The notes: a model not told the origin generated them from the letters alone. A DNA stretch of 64,000 nt from Poriferisodalis sp965203655 (GCF_965203655.1 NZ_CBDBDD010000006.1:62001-126000); one strand, 5' to 3'. Shown: positions 18,535 to 28,583, counted from the first letter of the stretch. Numbers and translations: made by a program.

Positions 18535-19896
18535 GTGACAGCGAGACGGATCAGCTATCGGCGCAGCCTTTCGGTGCTGCTGCTGGCTGTCGGGCTCGTT
18601 GCTGCTGCATGCGCAAGCTCGGACGGCGATGGCGACGGCGCCCAGCCGGCGGCGACCACAGCCGAAGCGCCTGGCGACGCTGCCGGCACCTCCGCCGGCG
18701 GCGACACGCCGGACGATGAACCCACCGGCGGCGAACCAGCACAAGACGGCGACGACGGCGCACCCATCGACCGCACCGGCGAGGTCATCCGGGTCGGCTA
18801 CGTCAACAACGAGGGCGGCAACATCTCGCTGCCGGAGCTGCGCATCGGCGGCGAGGTGGCCATCGAGGTGATCAACGACGCCGGCGGGATCCACGGTGCC
18901 ATGATCGAGCCGGTCGTCTGCCTCTCCGACGGCACGCCCGAGAGCGCCATCAACTGCGCGATCAAGCTGATCGAAGAAGACGTCGACATGGCCTACATGG
19001 GCGTCGAGCTGGGCTCCGAAGCGGCGTTCGGACTGTGGCTCGACGCCGGCATTCCCTACGTCTCATCCCACTCGTGGGGCCAAACCGAGAGGAACAGTCC
19101 CGGCTCCTTCCTGCTCCACGTGGCAACCGGGGCATTCGCCGTGGGACCCGCCAAGACCTTCTCCGAACTCGGCATCGACCACATCGCAGTCGTCGTCCAG
19201 GACTCCTCCACCGCCTTGGATTTCATGGACAACATCATCGCCCCGGTGCTCGAGCACTACGGCATCGAGATGGAGCGCGTCGTGGTCGACATCGCGGCGC
19301 CCGATTGGACCGCCGCCATCGCTGCGGCGCAGTCCGCCGGTGTCGAGGGCATGATGGGCCAGCTTGACGAATTCGGCTGCATCGGCATGGTCGGATCGGC
19401 CGCCGCGAGCGGCTTCGACAAGCCGATCTTCGCCGGGTCCTGCACGCTGTACATCGGCGTGCTCGGGTCTGCCGCCATCGGCACTTACACCCAAGGCGAC
19501 CAGTGGGTCCCGTGGGTTGCCGAATTTGCGCCGCCCGAGATCCAAGAACGCCTCGCCGAATACGCCGACCACATGACATCGGCCGGTCACGAGCAGCTGA
19601 TCGAGGGCTTCGCCATCGCCCCCTACGGAGCATGGCGCGAGATCAAGTTCATCCTCGAGACCATCGAGGGCCCGATCACCTCGGAGTCGATCACCGACGC
19701 GTTCACCAACGCCGGCGAGACTCCCGGATGGTTCGGCCCCAACCTGCGCTGCGGTCAAGCACCATGGCCGCCGGAGTCCTCGCACTGCATGTCGCACATC
19801 ATGGTCTGGCAGGTCGTCGAGGCCGACGACGGATCGCTGCGCCGGATCGTGGTCGGCGACGGACTCTTTGACGCGTACGAGCTGAGCGGGTTGTAG
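18535..19896 (+). CDS. ABC transporter substrate-binding lipoprotein, branched-chain/amide type (copy 2)
   Basis: About 453 residues from GTG 18535. The signal peptide RRSLSVLLLAVGLVAAAC ends in a lipobox, followed by an Ala/Gly/Glu/Asp spacer and a Peripl_BP_6 domain beginning IDRTGEVIRVGYVNNEGG. GTG 18535 has GGGAAG eight bases upstream and gives a normal short n-region; ATG 18433 is open in frame but would add a charged 34-residue leader. The protein matches copy 1 (13342-14751) along nearly its whole length except the linker, so the locus is a duplication. The ligand is probably an amino acid, amide or urea-like compound, not determinable here. Confidence 0.88.
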   Translation: MTARRISYRRSLSVLLLAVGLVAAACASSDGDGDGAQPAATTAEAPGDAAGTSAGGDTPDDEPTGGEPAQDGDDGAPIDRTGEVIRVGYVNNEGGNISLPELRIGGEVAIEVINDAGGIHGAMIEPVVCLSDGTPESAINCAIKLIEEDVDMAYMGVELGSEAAFGLWLDAGIPYVSSHSWGQTERNSPGSFLLHVATGAFAVGPAKTFSELGIDHIAVVVQDSSTALDFMDNIIAPVLEHYGIEMERVVVDIAAPDWTAAIAAAQSAGVEGMMGQLDEFGCIGMVGSAAASGFDKPIFAGSCTLYIGVLGSAAIGTYTQGDQWVPWVAEFAPPEIQERLAEYADHMTSAGHEQLIEGFAIAPYGAWREIKFILETIEGPITSESITDAFTNAGETPGWFGPNLRCGQAPWPPESSHCMSHIMVWQVVEADDGSLRRIVVGDGLFDAYELSGL

Positions 19897-19902
19897 GGGA
19901 GC

Positions 19903-22740
19903 GTGGACCAATACCTGCTGTTCGCGATCATCGGCTTGGGATCGGGCTGCCTCTACGCGGCACTGTCGATGGGCTTGGTCATCACCTACCGGGGCACCGG
20001 CATCATCAACTTCGCCACGGGCGCGATGGCGATGTGGGGGGCGTACGTATACGACGAGCTCAGCGACACCGGCGATCTCGTGCTGCCGCTGGTGATCATT
20101 CGCAGCCGCATCAGCCTCGGAGGCAGCTCAGGCAGCGTGCCCTTCGGGGTGGCAATCATCCTTGCCGTGCTGTCGTGCAGCCTCATCGGGCTGATGGTGC
20201 ACTTCCTGGTCTTCCGGCCGCTCCGGCGAGCCCCGATCCTGGCTCGCGTGGTCGCGTCGGTCGGCGTGCTGCTGGTCATCCAAGCCCTGATCGTGATGCA
20301 CTTCATGAGCAGCGCCCGCGTCGTCGCTCCGATCCTGCCCAACGAGCCAGTGAGCTTCGCGGGGGTCAGCTTCTCTCGCGATCGCCTCTGGCTCACGGCC
20401 GTCGTGCTGCTGACCGCCGCGGCGGCATGGGCGTGGTTCCGCTTCACGCGCTTGGGGCTCGCCACGCGAGCCTCTACCGAGAATGAGCGGGCGGTCAGCC
20501 TGGCCCGCTACTCGCCGCAGGTGCTGGCCGGCTCGACGTGGGTGCTGTCGAGCACCCTCGTCGGCTTCCTGCTGATCATGGCCTCGCCGATCGTCTCCCT
20601 CAGCCCGTGGACATACCTCTCGATCGTTCCGGCACTCGCCGCTGCGGTCATCGGTCGGTTGCTGTCCATCGCCGTCACGGTGGCGGCCGCGTTCGGGCTC
20701 GGCATCTTCCAGTCGATCGTCGTGTACCAGACCACCAATCCGTGGTGGCCCGATTGGGCAATCACCGGCATACCCGACGCGCTGCCGTTCGGGGTCATCG
20801 TGATCGCCCTGTTCGGCCTGGGCCACAACCTGCCGACCCGTGGTGCCGTCGAAGCCGATGCCCTGCCCGAGGTGGTACGGCCGAAGATGCGACCGAGCGT
20901 TGTCGCATCGGCCGTGGTGGCGGCCGGAGTGCTGACCGCTGTGGCGCAGGGCAGCTACCGCATCGGGATCATGACCAGCATGATCATGACGATCGTCATG
21001 CTGTCGCTGGTGGTGCTGACCGGCCTCGTCGGCCAGATCTCGCTGGCCCAGGCTGCCATCGCGGGAGCCGCGGGCTTCGCGCTCAGCAAGCTGGGCGATT
21101 CGGTTGGCATCCCGTTTCCCATCTCGCTGCTGCTCGCAGCGCTCATGGCCACCGCTTTCGGGCTCGTGGTGGGCGTCTCCGCCCTGCGCATCCGCGGTGC
21201 ACAGCTCGCGGTCGTCACACTGGCCGGTGCAGTCGCGCTCGAGGAGTTCGTGTTCCGCAACTCCGCCATCACTGGTCTGTACGGCAATCCCATTACAGGT
21301 CCTTCGTTGTTCGGCGCGAACCTCAGCATTCGCGAAGGCAGGAACTTCGCCCGCATGGAATTCGGATTCCTGGTGCTGGCCGTGGTGACCGTGTGCGCCA
21401 TCGCGGTGGGCAACCTGGCCCGCAGTGCGACCGGGCGCCGCTTCCTGGCCGTCCGTTCCAACGAGCGGGCGGGCGCGTCAGTCGGCATCAATGTTGCGGG
21501 CACGAAGATGCTGGCGTTCGCGCTCGCGTCGTTCCTGGCTGGCGTGGGCGGCGCGTTCATCGGCTACAGCCGGGGCCAGCTCTCCGCGGAGAGCTTCGCC
21601 GTGCTCATTGGCCTGAGCTTCTTGGCGCTGGCCTACCTGTGCGGGATCACGAGCGTGCCCGGCGCCATCATCGCCGGGCTGTTCGCCCCGCTCGGCATCG
21701 TCTACATCACCGCAGATCGGATTGCCGAACTAGGCCGGTGGTACCAGTTGGTGGCTGGCGTCGCCCTGGTAGCAACTGCGATTTTCTTCCCCGAAGGCGT
21801 GGCCGGCGCGTACCGCCAGAACCTCGCACGCTTGCGAGCATTCCGGTCACGCAGGCGGGCCCGGGCCGAGGCGCGCGAGCGCAGCGAACTCGGAGCGATG
21901 CCCACCGAACCTGCCGGCGGGGAGTTCGGCGAGACGGTTCGCTTGTCCGAGTATCGACGCAAGGAACGGCAGCGGAGCTTCGAGGGTGAGCCGGTCGTGC
22001 TGGCAGTCGAGGATCTCACCGTGCGCTTCGGCGGGCTCAAAGCACTGGACCAGGTGTCGCTGCGAGTCCGCGAGGGCGAGATCGTGGGATTGATCGGACC
22101 GAACGGCGCCGGCAAGACGACGCTGATCGACGCGCTGACCGGATTTGTGCCGTCCCGTGGGCGTGTGACGTTCTGCGAGGAACGGCTCTCCCGTGAAGCC
22201 CCCCATGTGCGCGCCCAGCGGGGGTTGGCGCGCACATGGCAGTCGCTGGAGTTGTTTGATGACCTGACCGTGCGCGAGAACGTGCAGGTCGCCGCCGAGC
22301 GATCCTCGATGCGCTCGGTGCTCGCCGATCTCGTCATACCCGAGCGGCCGACGGACACATCGCGGGTTGATGCAGCGATGGAAATCGTCGGCCTGGTCGG
22401 TGACACTGAGACGCGACCAGCCAACCTCCCGCTCGGCCGCCAGAAGCTGGTCGGCGTTGCGCGGGCACTGGCCTCGGATCCTCGGGTGATGCTGGCTGAC
22501 GAGCCGGCCGCTGGGTTGACCACTGCCGAGAGCATCGCGCTGGGCGTCCGGCTGCTGGACGTGGCATCTGAGGGTGTGTCGATCTTGCTGATCGACCACG
22601 ACATGAATCTCGTGCTCGACATCTGCGACTACATCTACGTGCTCAACTTCGGCCAGATCATCGCTGAGGGCACTTCAGCGGAGATCCGGGCCAACGAGAC
22701 GGTGGTCGATGCCTATCTGGGTTCAGGCGCTCACACCTGA
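19903..22740 (+). CDS. Fused branched-chain/amide ABC transporter: LivH-LivM-LivG (copy 2)
   Basis: A 945-residue paralogue of the fusion at 14810-17644, starting at GTG 19903 six bases after the binding protein stop. Domain order and motifs are conserved: LivH block at the N-terminus, LivM block (LVGQISLAQAAIAGAAG), then LivG with Walker A GPNGAGKTT, PLGRQKLVGVARAL and VMLADEPAAG. The linker between LivM and LivG is Arg/Glu-rich and differs from copy 1. No LivF follows it; the gene at 17655 is the likely partner. Together with 18535-19896 it forms the second half of a tandem duplication. Confidence 0.93.
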   Translation: MDQYLLFAIIGLGSGCLYAALSMGLVITYRGTGIINFATGAMAMWGAYVYDELSDTGDLVLPLVIIRSRISLGGSSGSVPFGVAIILAVLSCSLIGLMVHFLVFRPLRRAPILARVVASVGVLLVIQALIVMHFMSSARVVAPILPNEPVSFAGVSFSRDRLWLTAVVLLTAAAAWAWFRFTRLGLATRASTENERAVSLARYSPQVLAGSTWVLSSTLVGFLLIMASPIVSLSPWTYLSIVPALAAAVIGRLLSIAVTVAAAFGLGIFQSIVVYQTTNPWWPDWAITGIPDALPFGVIVIALFGLGHNLPTRGAVEADALPEVVRPKMRPSVVASAVVAAGVLTAVAQGSYRIGIMTSMIMTIVMLSLVVLTGLVGQISLAQAAIAGAAGFALSKLGDSVGIPFPISLLLAALMATAFGLVVGVSALRIRGAQLAVVTLAGAVALEEFVFRNSAITGLYGNPITGPSLFGANLSIREGRNFARMEFGFLVLAVVTVCAIAVGNLARSATGRRFLAVRSNERAGASVGINVAGTKMLAFALASFLAGVGGAFIGYSRGQLSAESFAVLIGLSFLALAYLCGITSVPGAIIAGLFAPLGIVYITADRIAELGRWYQLVAGVALVATAIFFPEGVAGAYRQNLARLRAFRSRRRARAEARERSELGAMPTEPAGGEFGETVRLSEYRRKERQRSFEGEPVVLAVEDLTVRFGGLKALDQVSLRVREGEIVGLIGPNGAGKTTLIDALTGFVPSRGRVTFCEERLSREAPHVRAQRGLARTWQSLELFDDLTVRENVQVAAERSSMRSVLADLVIPERPTDTSRVDAAMEIVGLVGDTETRPANLPLGRQKLVGVARALASDPRVMLADEPAAGLTTAESIALGVRLLDVASEGVSILLIDHDMNLVLDICDYIYVLNFGQIIAEGTSAEIRANETVVDAYLGSGAHT

Positions 22741-22777
22741 GCGACGCTGAGCCCGGTTGACGCCTCGAACGAACGGT

Positions 22778-24676
22778 TCAGACCGACTCGGGATCGCGGC
22801 GCCGGGAAACCTCAGCGGCAAGCAGCAGCGTGGCGATCGCAGCAACGATGCCGATCACCAGCACGATCACCCGCGCATCAGGTTCGTTGGCATCGGGATC
22901 GAGAGCGGCAGCGTCGGAGAGAACGTCGTCAAGCAACGTGTCGATGCCAGCTTGCAGTTCGAGCGTCGCTTGACGGCTCGACTCGATCAGCTGCGCTTCT
23001 TGAGCGATGAGCGGAAGGCGGTGCCGCAGCGAGTCGAAAAAGTTCGCCTCCCCGTTGCCGAAGGCAATGAACTGGCGAGCCAACGGGACCAATTGAGGAT
23101 GTACCTCGCTGCCGCCTTCTTGCTCCAAGTACCCGATGCTCGACTCCAGGCGGTGCGCCGCGGTCGCAAACCTCTCTTCGGCTTCGGCGATCAGCGTCGG
23201 CTCGGAGATGATGATGGCGATGATGAGGCCAGAGAAGGTCCGGAAGAGCGAGTTGAAGATCAGCGTCAGGTGCCGGTAGCGCAAGAGCTCCTCACGTGAC
23301 AGCGGTTCAGAGCCGCTCGCCCCGCCGTCGGCAAACTCGCTGCGGCCGGTCAGCATGTAATACAGCTGGTTGTCGAGGCTCGAGACCACCGCCGGCCGAA
23401 GCTGGTAGTCGAAGAAGGCCCTCAGCTGCGCCCGCTGACCTGCTGCGGACTGCAAGGCCTCAACCAGCGCCGGGCGGCCATCGTGGACATTGTCGACATT
23501 CGACTGCATGCGGTCGACCGACGTGCGCATCGGCGCGACCACATCGCTGTGACCTGCGCCGTCGAGCACGTCCAAGTGCTGGCGAACGCCAGCGAAGCCG
23601 GCCGCGGCAGCATCGCGGACTGCCGGCATCTCACCCAGTGGCGTCGTCGGGGCGCTTCTGGCCGTGGCAACTGCCGCAACTGCGCTCAGATGCCGGTCGG
23701 TCGCCAGTGCAGCGTCCAAAGCATCAGCGATCCCGCCGTATCTATCGACAGATCCGACGCTGTCGATGGTCTGGGCCAGGAGCGCCGTGGCCTCAGTCTG
23801 CAGCGATACCAAGATCCCTTCGAGCGCAGCGATGTTGCGCGCTTCGGATGCCGCCAAGCCCAAGCGGGACTTCATCATGTCGATCAGGTTCGCGTCGCCG
23901 TAGGCAGCGTCCACGAGGTCTCGAGAAAGCGGGATCAGCGCGGGCTGCAGATCTTGCTGGGTGTCTTCGGCAAATACGTCGAGGCTGTCGGAGAGCTGGT
24001 ACATCACCAAGTCGACGTTCTCCTCGACGGTGGCAACGAACGCGATGTCAGACTGCCTCGCCGCAACCTCCAGCAGGACAGAGCCCTGGTCGACCTGTTG
24101 CGTCAAGAGCGCGAGGCGCGAATACCGCAGCAGATCGTCAGGGGTGACGGCATCGCCGCCGTCGGTGATCAAGCGATAGAACACGTCGTCCTCGCTCGCT
24201 ACAGAGGCGGGCAGGAGTTGCCAATTGGTGGTCGCGATGAGCTCTTGGCGGCGTCGCTCAGACTCGCGTCGGACCTCCGCGAGCTCCGGGCGACGGTTTT
24301 CGATCTCCGCCGATCTGCGCGCCAGTTCAACGGTCATATCCCGCATCGCCGCCGCGGCCTGCGCGTACCCAGCGGTTTCCAGAGCGTCGAGCTGCCTGTG
24401 CAGCACTTCGATTTCGGCGTCCAGGGAGGCCCGTGACTCGGCCAAGTCCTCCGGCGTCATGCTTGCTTGCGTGCTCACCGTGGCGGCGTCCGCCACCGAC
24501 TTCACTTGCCGTACAAATGCCAGAGCCGACGTCACCGCGCCGATGTCGGGTTCTTCGTCTGGTTGGCCTGCTGAATCCCCGACGGCAATCCACGCCACGG
24601 CCGTGCTCGCGGCGATGATCGCAAACGCGACCAGCGTGACCGTCGCCAGCCGAGCCGACACCCGCAGGCGGTTCAT
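22778..24676 (-). CDS. Two-TM sensor-like protein with duplicated helical extracytoplasmic domain, no output domain
   Basis: 632 residues: one N-terminal membrane segment (about 8-31), a large mostly helical extracytoplasmic region, and a second membrane segment (about 603-622) with only a short charged tail. The region consists of two similar halves, about 45-300 and 305-595. Each half contains L-P-x-x-V-x-S-x-x-D-x-x-F/L-Y-x-L followed by DLLRYSRL or ELLRYRHL, then a PL(A/S)R block. This resembles NIT-type (nitrate/nitrite-sensing) receptor domains by eye, but no kinase, cyclase or HAMP domain follows. Its ATG overlaps the stop of the binding-protein gene (TAATG), so the two are translationally coupled. 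Confidence 0.75.
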   Translation of the reverse strand: MNRLRVSARLATVTLVAFAIIAASTAVAWIAVGDSAGQPDEEPDIGAVTSALAFVRQVKSVADAATVSTQASMTPEDLAESRASLDAEIEVLHRQLDALETAGYAQAAAAMRDMTVELARRSAEIENRRPELAEVRRESERRRQELIATTNWQLLPASVASEDDVFYRLITDGGDAVTPDDLLRYSRLALLTQQVDQGSVLLEVAARQSDIAFVATVEENVDLVMYQLSDSLDVFAEDTQQDLQPALIPLSRDLVDAAYGDANLIDMMKSRLGLAASEARNIAALEGILVSLQTEATALLAQTIDSVGSVDRYGGIADALDAALATDRHLSAVAAVATARSAPTTPLGEMPAVRDAAAAGFAGVRQHLDVLDGAGHSDVVAPMRTSVDRMQSNVDNVHDGRPALVEALQSAAGQRAQLRAFFDYQLRPAVVSSLDNQLYYMLTGRSEFADGGASGSEPLSREELLRYRHLTLIFNSLFRTFSGLIIAIIISEPTLIAEAEERFATAAHRLESSIGYLEQEGGSEVHPQLVPLARQFIAFGNGEANFFDSLRHRLPLIAQEAQLIESSRQATLELQAGIDTLLDDVLSDAAALDPDANEPDARVIVLVIGIVAAIATLLLAAEVSRRRDPESV

Positions 24677-25935
24677 TACTGCGAGTCGCCGAGGTTCGTC
24701 GCCGGAACGAACCTGCCGTCGTCGTTGATCACGGTCAGGAGAACTTCGTCTGAGCCCTGGTTGTCACCCGGGCCGTACTCGAGGCTGACGCCGGACAGGT
24801 CGACGGCACCCAACTCGGAGAATGCGCTCAAGAAGCACTCGCGGGTCAGGTCTGCTCCGCACGCTTCGAGTGCGACGATGGCCAATCGCCCTGCGAGGTA
24901 CCCCTCCAGCGAGACGAACCCGGGCGCAGCGCTCGGATCGAACTCGCTGAGCGCCTCCCGGTACTCCGCCACGACCGGGGTCCCGGCATCATCTGGAATC
25001 GGAACCACCTGTGTGACGTACACGCCGGGCGCATCATCTCCCAGCTCCTGTGCGAGCGCATTACTTCCCACGAACGAGACCGCCATGAAGACCGGATCAA
25101 TGTCCATGCGAAGCAGCGTGATCGCCTTGGCCACGGGCTGGTAGGCACCGATGAAGATGACCGCTTCGGGATCTGCGTCACCGATGTGGAACACCGCAGC
25201 CTTCACGGCGCTCGAGTTTCGCTCGTAGTACCAGGTAGCGACCGGTGCAAGCCCGCGCTTGTCCAGAGCCTCGATCACCCCGTTGAGGCCGGACTGCCCA
25301 TACGAGTCGTTCTGGTACATGACCGCGACCCTGGTGACGCCCAGGTCTTCGGTGAGACGCTCCACCATGTGCTCGGTCTCCTGCGCGTAGGAGGCTCGCA
25401 GGTTGACCACCGAGTTGAGATCGGGATCGCGTAGAAAGCCTGCGCCGGTGAACGGAGCCACGAACGGCACGGCCCGCGATTCGGCAAGGGGAACAGCGGA
25501 ACGTGAAGTCGGCGTTCCCACCTCTCCGATCAGCGCGAACACTCGCTCTTTCGTAATCAGGTCGCGGGTGTTCGCGAAGGCGAATCCCGGCTCGTACCTG
25601 TCATCTGCCGTGACGAGCTCAAGCATGCGGCCGTGCACGCCGCCTGCTTGGTTCTGTTCCGCGAACGCGGCCTCGATGCCCAAGCGCATGGCATGTCCCA
25701 ATGCCTGCGCCGGGCCGCTGAATGCCGCAGACTGCCCGAACAGCACACGATCATCGGAGACACCGGGGCTCGCCTGGTCGCTGGACGCCGGTGCTGTCGC
25801 CGGCGCAGGAGCCTCTGATGTATCGGCCGTCGCATCATCATCCGGCGCGGCACCGGTGCACGCCGCCACCAGGATGGCCACGCCCGCAACCAGAGCTGCC
25901 AACCGCCCAGTTGCCGGGGGGAGGTAGGTAGACAT
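24676..25935 (-). CDS. Branched-chain amino acid/amide ABC substrate-binding lipoprotein (third, distinct)
   Basis: A 419-residue Peripl_BP_6 protein with a lipoprotein signal (LAALVAGVAILVAAC). Its ligand-binding region (VLFGQSAAFSGPAQALG, then GEVGTPTSRSAVPLAE) is unlike the copies at 13342 and 18535 and closer to classical LivJ/urea-type receptors. Start ATG 25935 is backed by AAGGAAGGA upstream on the minus strand; the in-frame ATG at 26025 is less likely. It is coupled to the two-TM sensor-like protein rather than to permeases, so I infer a sensing role, although it could also feed a Liv transporter. Confidence 0.87.
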   Translation of the reverse strand: MSTYLPPATGRLAALVAGVAILVAACTGAAPDDDATADTSEAPAPATAPASSDQASPGVSDDRVLFGQSAAFSGPAQALGHAMRLGIEAAFAEQNQAGGVHGRMLELVTADDRYEPGFAFANTRDLITKERVFALIGEVGTPTSRSAVPLAESRAVPFVAPFTGAGFLRDPDLNSVVNLRASYAQETEHMVERLTEDLGVTRVAVMYQNDSYGQSGLNGVIEALDKRGLAPVATWYYERNSSAVKAAVFHIGDADPEAVIFIGAYQPVAKAITLLRMDIDPVFMAVSFVGSNALAQELGDDAPGVYVTQVVPIPDDAGTPVVAEYREALSEFDPSAAPGFVSLEGYLAGRLAIVALEACGADLTRECFLSAFSELGAVDLSGVSLEYGPGDNQGSDEVLLTVINDDGRFVPATNLGDSQ

Positions 25936-25973
25936 GGCGTCCTTCCTTTGCTGAGAGTCGCGGGGAGCGCCGC

Positions 25974-25987
25974 ATCCATCGATGGAT
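25974..25987. promoter_or_regulatory. 14-bp perfect palindrome upstream of binding-protein/sensor pair
   Basis: ATCCATCGATGGAT at 25974-25987 is perfectly self-complementary and lies 39 bp upstream of the ATG at 25935. It is a candidate operator for the binding-protein/sensor operon. It is short, so chance occurrence cannot be excluded. Confidence 0.35.
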
Positions 25988-26128
25988 ACGAGGAGCGTAG
26001 ATGCGCACGGTTCGCCTATACGCAATGCGCGCTCCTTGGCGCATGCAACAGGTGCACAAAGGTCTGCAGCGCGTACAACGCCCGCATCTGTGCAGTGAGG
26101 TCGTCAGGCGAGCGCCGGATGGTGCGAT

Positions 26129-28525
26129 CTATGACTGGGAGCGAGCTGCGGCGATTGCTGCGTGGATGCGGGCGGGGCTAAGGGGCAGCTCGTCGATGGT
26201 GATGCCCAACGGTGCGAGGGCGTCGCAGACGGCGTTCGCGATGGCGGCGTAGGGGCCGAGGGTGCCGCCCTCGCCCACGCCGCGGATCTGGTTGAGGTTG
26301 TGCGCCGGATCGGCGATATGACCCAGCTCGATCGACGGCATCCGGTCGGCGGTGATGGCCAGGTAGTCCATGAACGTGCCTGAATGGAGCTGGCCGTCGG
26401 CGTCGTAGACGAAGTGCTCGTACAGCGCGCCGCCCACAGCTTGGGCGATGGCGCCGTGCATCTGGCCTTCCACGATCATCGGATTGATCACGCGGCCGGT
26501 GTCCTCCACGCACACGATGCGCTGTAGGTCCACCTCGCCGGTGTCAAGGTCGACCGCGACCACGGCGGCTTGCGCGCCCGCTGCGAACGTGCCGGTCATC
26601 GGGTCATAGAAGCGCATGGCCTCCAAGCCGGGCTCCAGGCCGGGCGGCAAGCGGTGGGGCTCGAAGTACGCCACATGGGCGACCTCGCCGAGGGTGACGC
26701 CGACCGCGGGCGCGTCCTGTGTGTGGATCAAGCCGTCGTCGATGCTCAGCCACTCGGGCTCGGCTTCGAGCAGGTGAGCCGCGATGACCAGTGCCTTTGC
26801 CAGCACAGCGCGAGCGGCCAGCGTGGCGGCGCCCGAGCCAATCACGCCCTGGCGGCTGGCGAAGGCGCCCATCCCGAACGAGATGCGATCGGTGTCGCCC
26901 ATCTCGACGGTCACCTGTTCGACGCCAGCGCCAAGCTCGGCGGCCACGACCTGCGCCATGGTGGTTTCTAGGCCCTGGCCTTGCGAGGTGACGCCCATGG
27001 CCGCGGTAATCGCTCCCGACGGGTCCACCCGCACCTCAGCCGACTCGTGGCCGGTGCGGAACGGCAGTCGCGGACCCGCCGAGGCCTTCTGGCCGAGACC
27101 GGTTAGCTCGTTGTAGCAAGCGAAGCCGATGCCCGTGAGCCGGCCGTCCGCGTCGGCGCGAGCAGCTTGCTGTGCCAAACGAAACGCGTCGTAGTCGATG
27201 AGCTCGACGGCTTGTTCGAGGCAGTCGAGGTAAGTGCGCGAGTCGTGCACGAGCCGCGTGGGGGCGGTGTAGGGCAAGTCGTCGGGTGCTACGAGGTTGC
27301 GACGGCGGATGTCGAGGGGGTCCATGCCGAGCTCGGCGGCTGCATCATCGAGCAGGCGTTCCATCACGAACACCGTCGCGGGCCGGGCTACACCCCTGTA
27401 CGGGCCGGTCGGCGTGGTGTTGGTGGCCACGCCCAGCACCTCGCAGCGGTAGTGGGCGAGCTTGTACGGGCCGGTCAGCAGACCACCGGCCATCAGCGGC
27501 TCGATGCCCGCCGTCCATGGCGGCGAGCTGTACGCGCCCACGTTGGCATGCAGCACCGCATCGATCGCCACCAGCGTGCCGTCGGCCTCGAAGCCGGCGC
27601 GCACCGAGTAGTGGTGGTCGCGGGCGTGGAGCGCGGTTGCCATGTGCTCTGAGCGGGTTTCCACCCAGCCGACGGGGCGGCTGAGCCGTCGTGCGAGCTG
27701 GCTGACCACGACATCTTCGGGATACAGCGCTCCCTTGACGCCGAAGCCGCCGCCGACGTCGCCGACCACCATGCGCACGGCGCCGTCAGCCAATCCGAGC
27801 ACCTTGGCCAGGCCGTTGCGGTGCAGGTACGGCACCTGCGAGGTGGCGTGCAGCGTGAGCTTGGTGCCGCCGCTGTCCCAGATCGCCACCGCGCCGCGGC
27901 CCTCCATGGGCGTGGCCCCGTGCCGGTTGGTGCGGTAGTGGCGTTCGACCACCAGGTGCGAGCCGGCAAGCGCCGCGCCGGCGTCGCCAGCATCAAAGGT
28001 GCGGGTGACGATGAGGTTGTCGGGCGCGATGTCGTGCACCGGTTCGGAGGGATCTGCTGCGGCAGCGACAGCGTCGACGTGCACCCGGAGCTCGTCGTAG
28101 GTCACCTCGACGAGTTCGGCGGCGTCGACTGCTTCTGACCGGGTAGTGGCGACCACTGCCGCGACGGCCTCGCCCTGGTAGCGCACCTTCTCGGTCGCGA
28201 GCACCGGCTGGGGGGTGTTCACATGTGTCTGCAGTGCCGACTCGGCAATGAGCGCCAAGCCGGCGAAGTCCGGGTCGGCGCCGGTCGCGACGTCGACCAC
28301 GCCGGGGGCCTGCCGGGCAGCGGCGACATCGACCGAGGCAATCCGCGCATGGGCGACGGGACTGCGCACGAACGCCACCGCGAGCTGCCCGTCGTAGCGG
28401 ACGTTCGCGATGTAGCGGCCGCGTCCTCGCAGCAGCCGGCCGTCCTCCCGTCGCGGCACGGGCTTGCCGAACGGACCGCCCTCGGTGGGCGCTGTTTCAT
28501 CCAGCCGGAACGACTCGTCTGCCAC
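26129..28525 (-). CDS. Xanthine dehydrogenase/CoxL-family molybdopterin-binding subunit
   Basis: A 798-residue molybdenum hydroxylase large subunit. It has GGGFGVKG near residue 248, a PYRGVARP active-site loop where the 4895-7159 paralogue has AYRGAGRP, and the catalytic Glu in GVGEGG near the C-terminus. GTG 28525 is chosen because GGGAAG lies upstream and the protein then begins just before the domain start (GKPVPRREDGRLLRG); the longer frame upstream is antisense shadow of the SDR gene. No FAD or iron-sulfur subunit is adjacent. Likely oxidises an aldehyde, heterocycle or similar; substrate unknown. Confidence 0.9.
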   Translation of the reverse strand: MADESFRLDETAPTEGGPFGKPVPRREDGRLLRGRGRYIANVRYDGQLAVAFVRSPVAHARIASVDVAAARQAPGVVDVATGADPDFAGLALIAESALQTHVNTPQPVLATEKVRYQGEAVAAVVATTRSEAVDAAELVEVTYDELRVHVDAVAAAADPSEPVHDIAPDNLIVTRTFDAGDAGAALAGSHLVVERHYRTNRHGATPMEGRGAVAIWDSGGTKLTLHATSQVPYLHRNGLAKVLGLADGAVRMVVGDVGGGFGVKGALYPEDVVVSQLARRLSRPVGWVETRSEHMATALHARDHHYSVRAGFEADGTLVAIDAVLHANVGAYSSPPWTAGIEPLMAGGLLTGPYKLAHYRCEVLGVATNTTPTGPYRGVARPATVFVMERLLDDAAAELGMDPLDIRRRNLVAPDDLPYTAPTRLVHDSRTYLDCLEQAVELIDYDAFRLAQQAARADADGRLTGIGFACYNELTGLGQKASAGPRLPFRTGHESAEVRVDPSGAITAAMGVTSQGQGLETTMAQVVAAELGAGVEQVTVEMGDTDRISFGMGAFASRQGVIGSGAATLAARAVLAKALVIAAHLLEAEPEWLSIDDGLIHTQDAPAVGVTLGEVAHVAYFEPHRLPPGLEPGLEAMRFYDPMTGTFAAGAQAAVVAVDLDTGEVDLQRIVCVEDTGRVINPMIVEGQMHGAIAQAVGGALYEHFVYDADGQLHSGTFMDYLAITADRMPSIELGHIADPAHNLNQIRGVGEGGTLGPYAAIANAVCDALAPLGITIDELPLSPARIHAAIAAARSQS

Positions 28526-28583
28526 GCTGCAATCTTCCCGGTCGGGGTGTCGGCAGCGCCTCGTCTGCCGTCCGGCCTGACGC

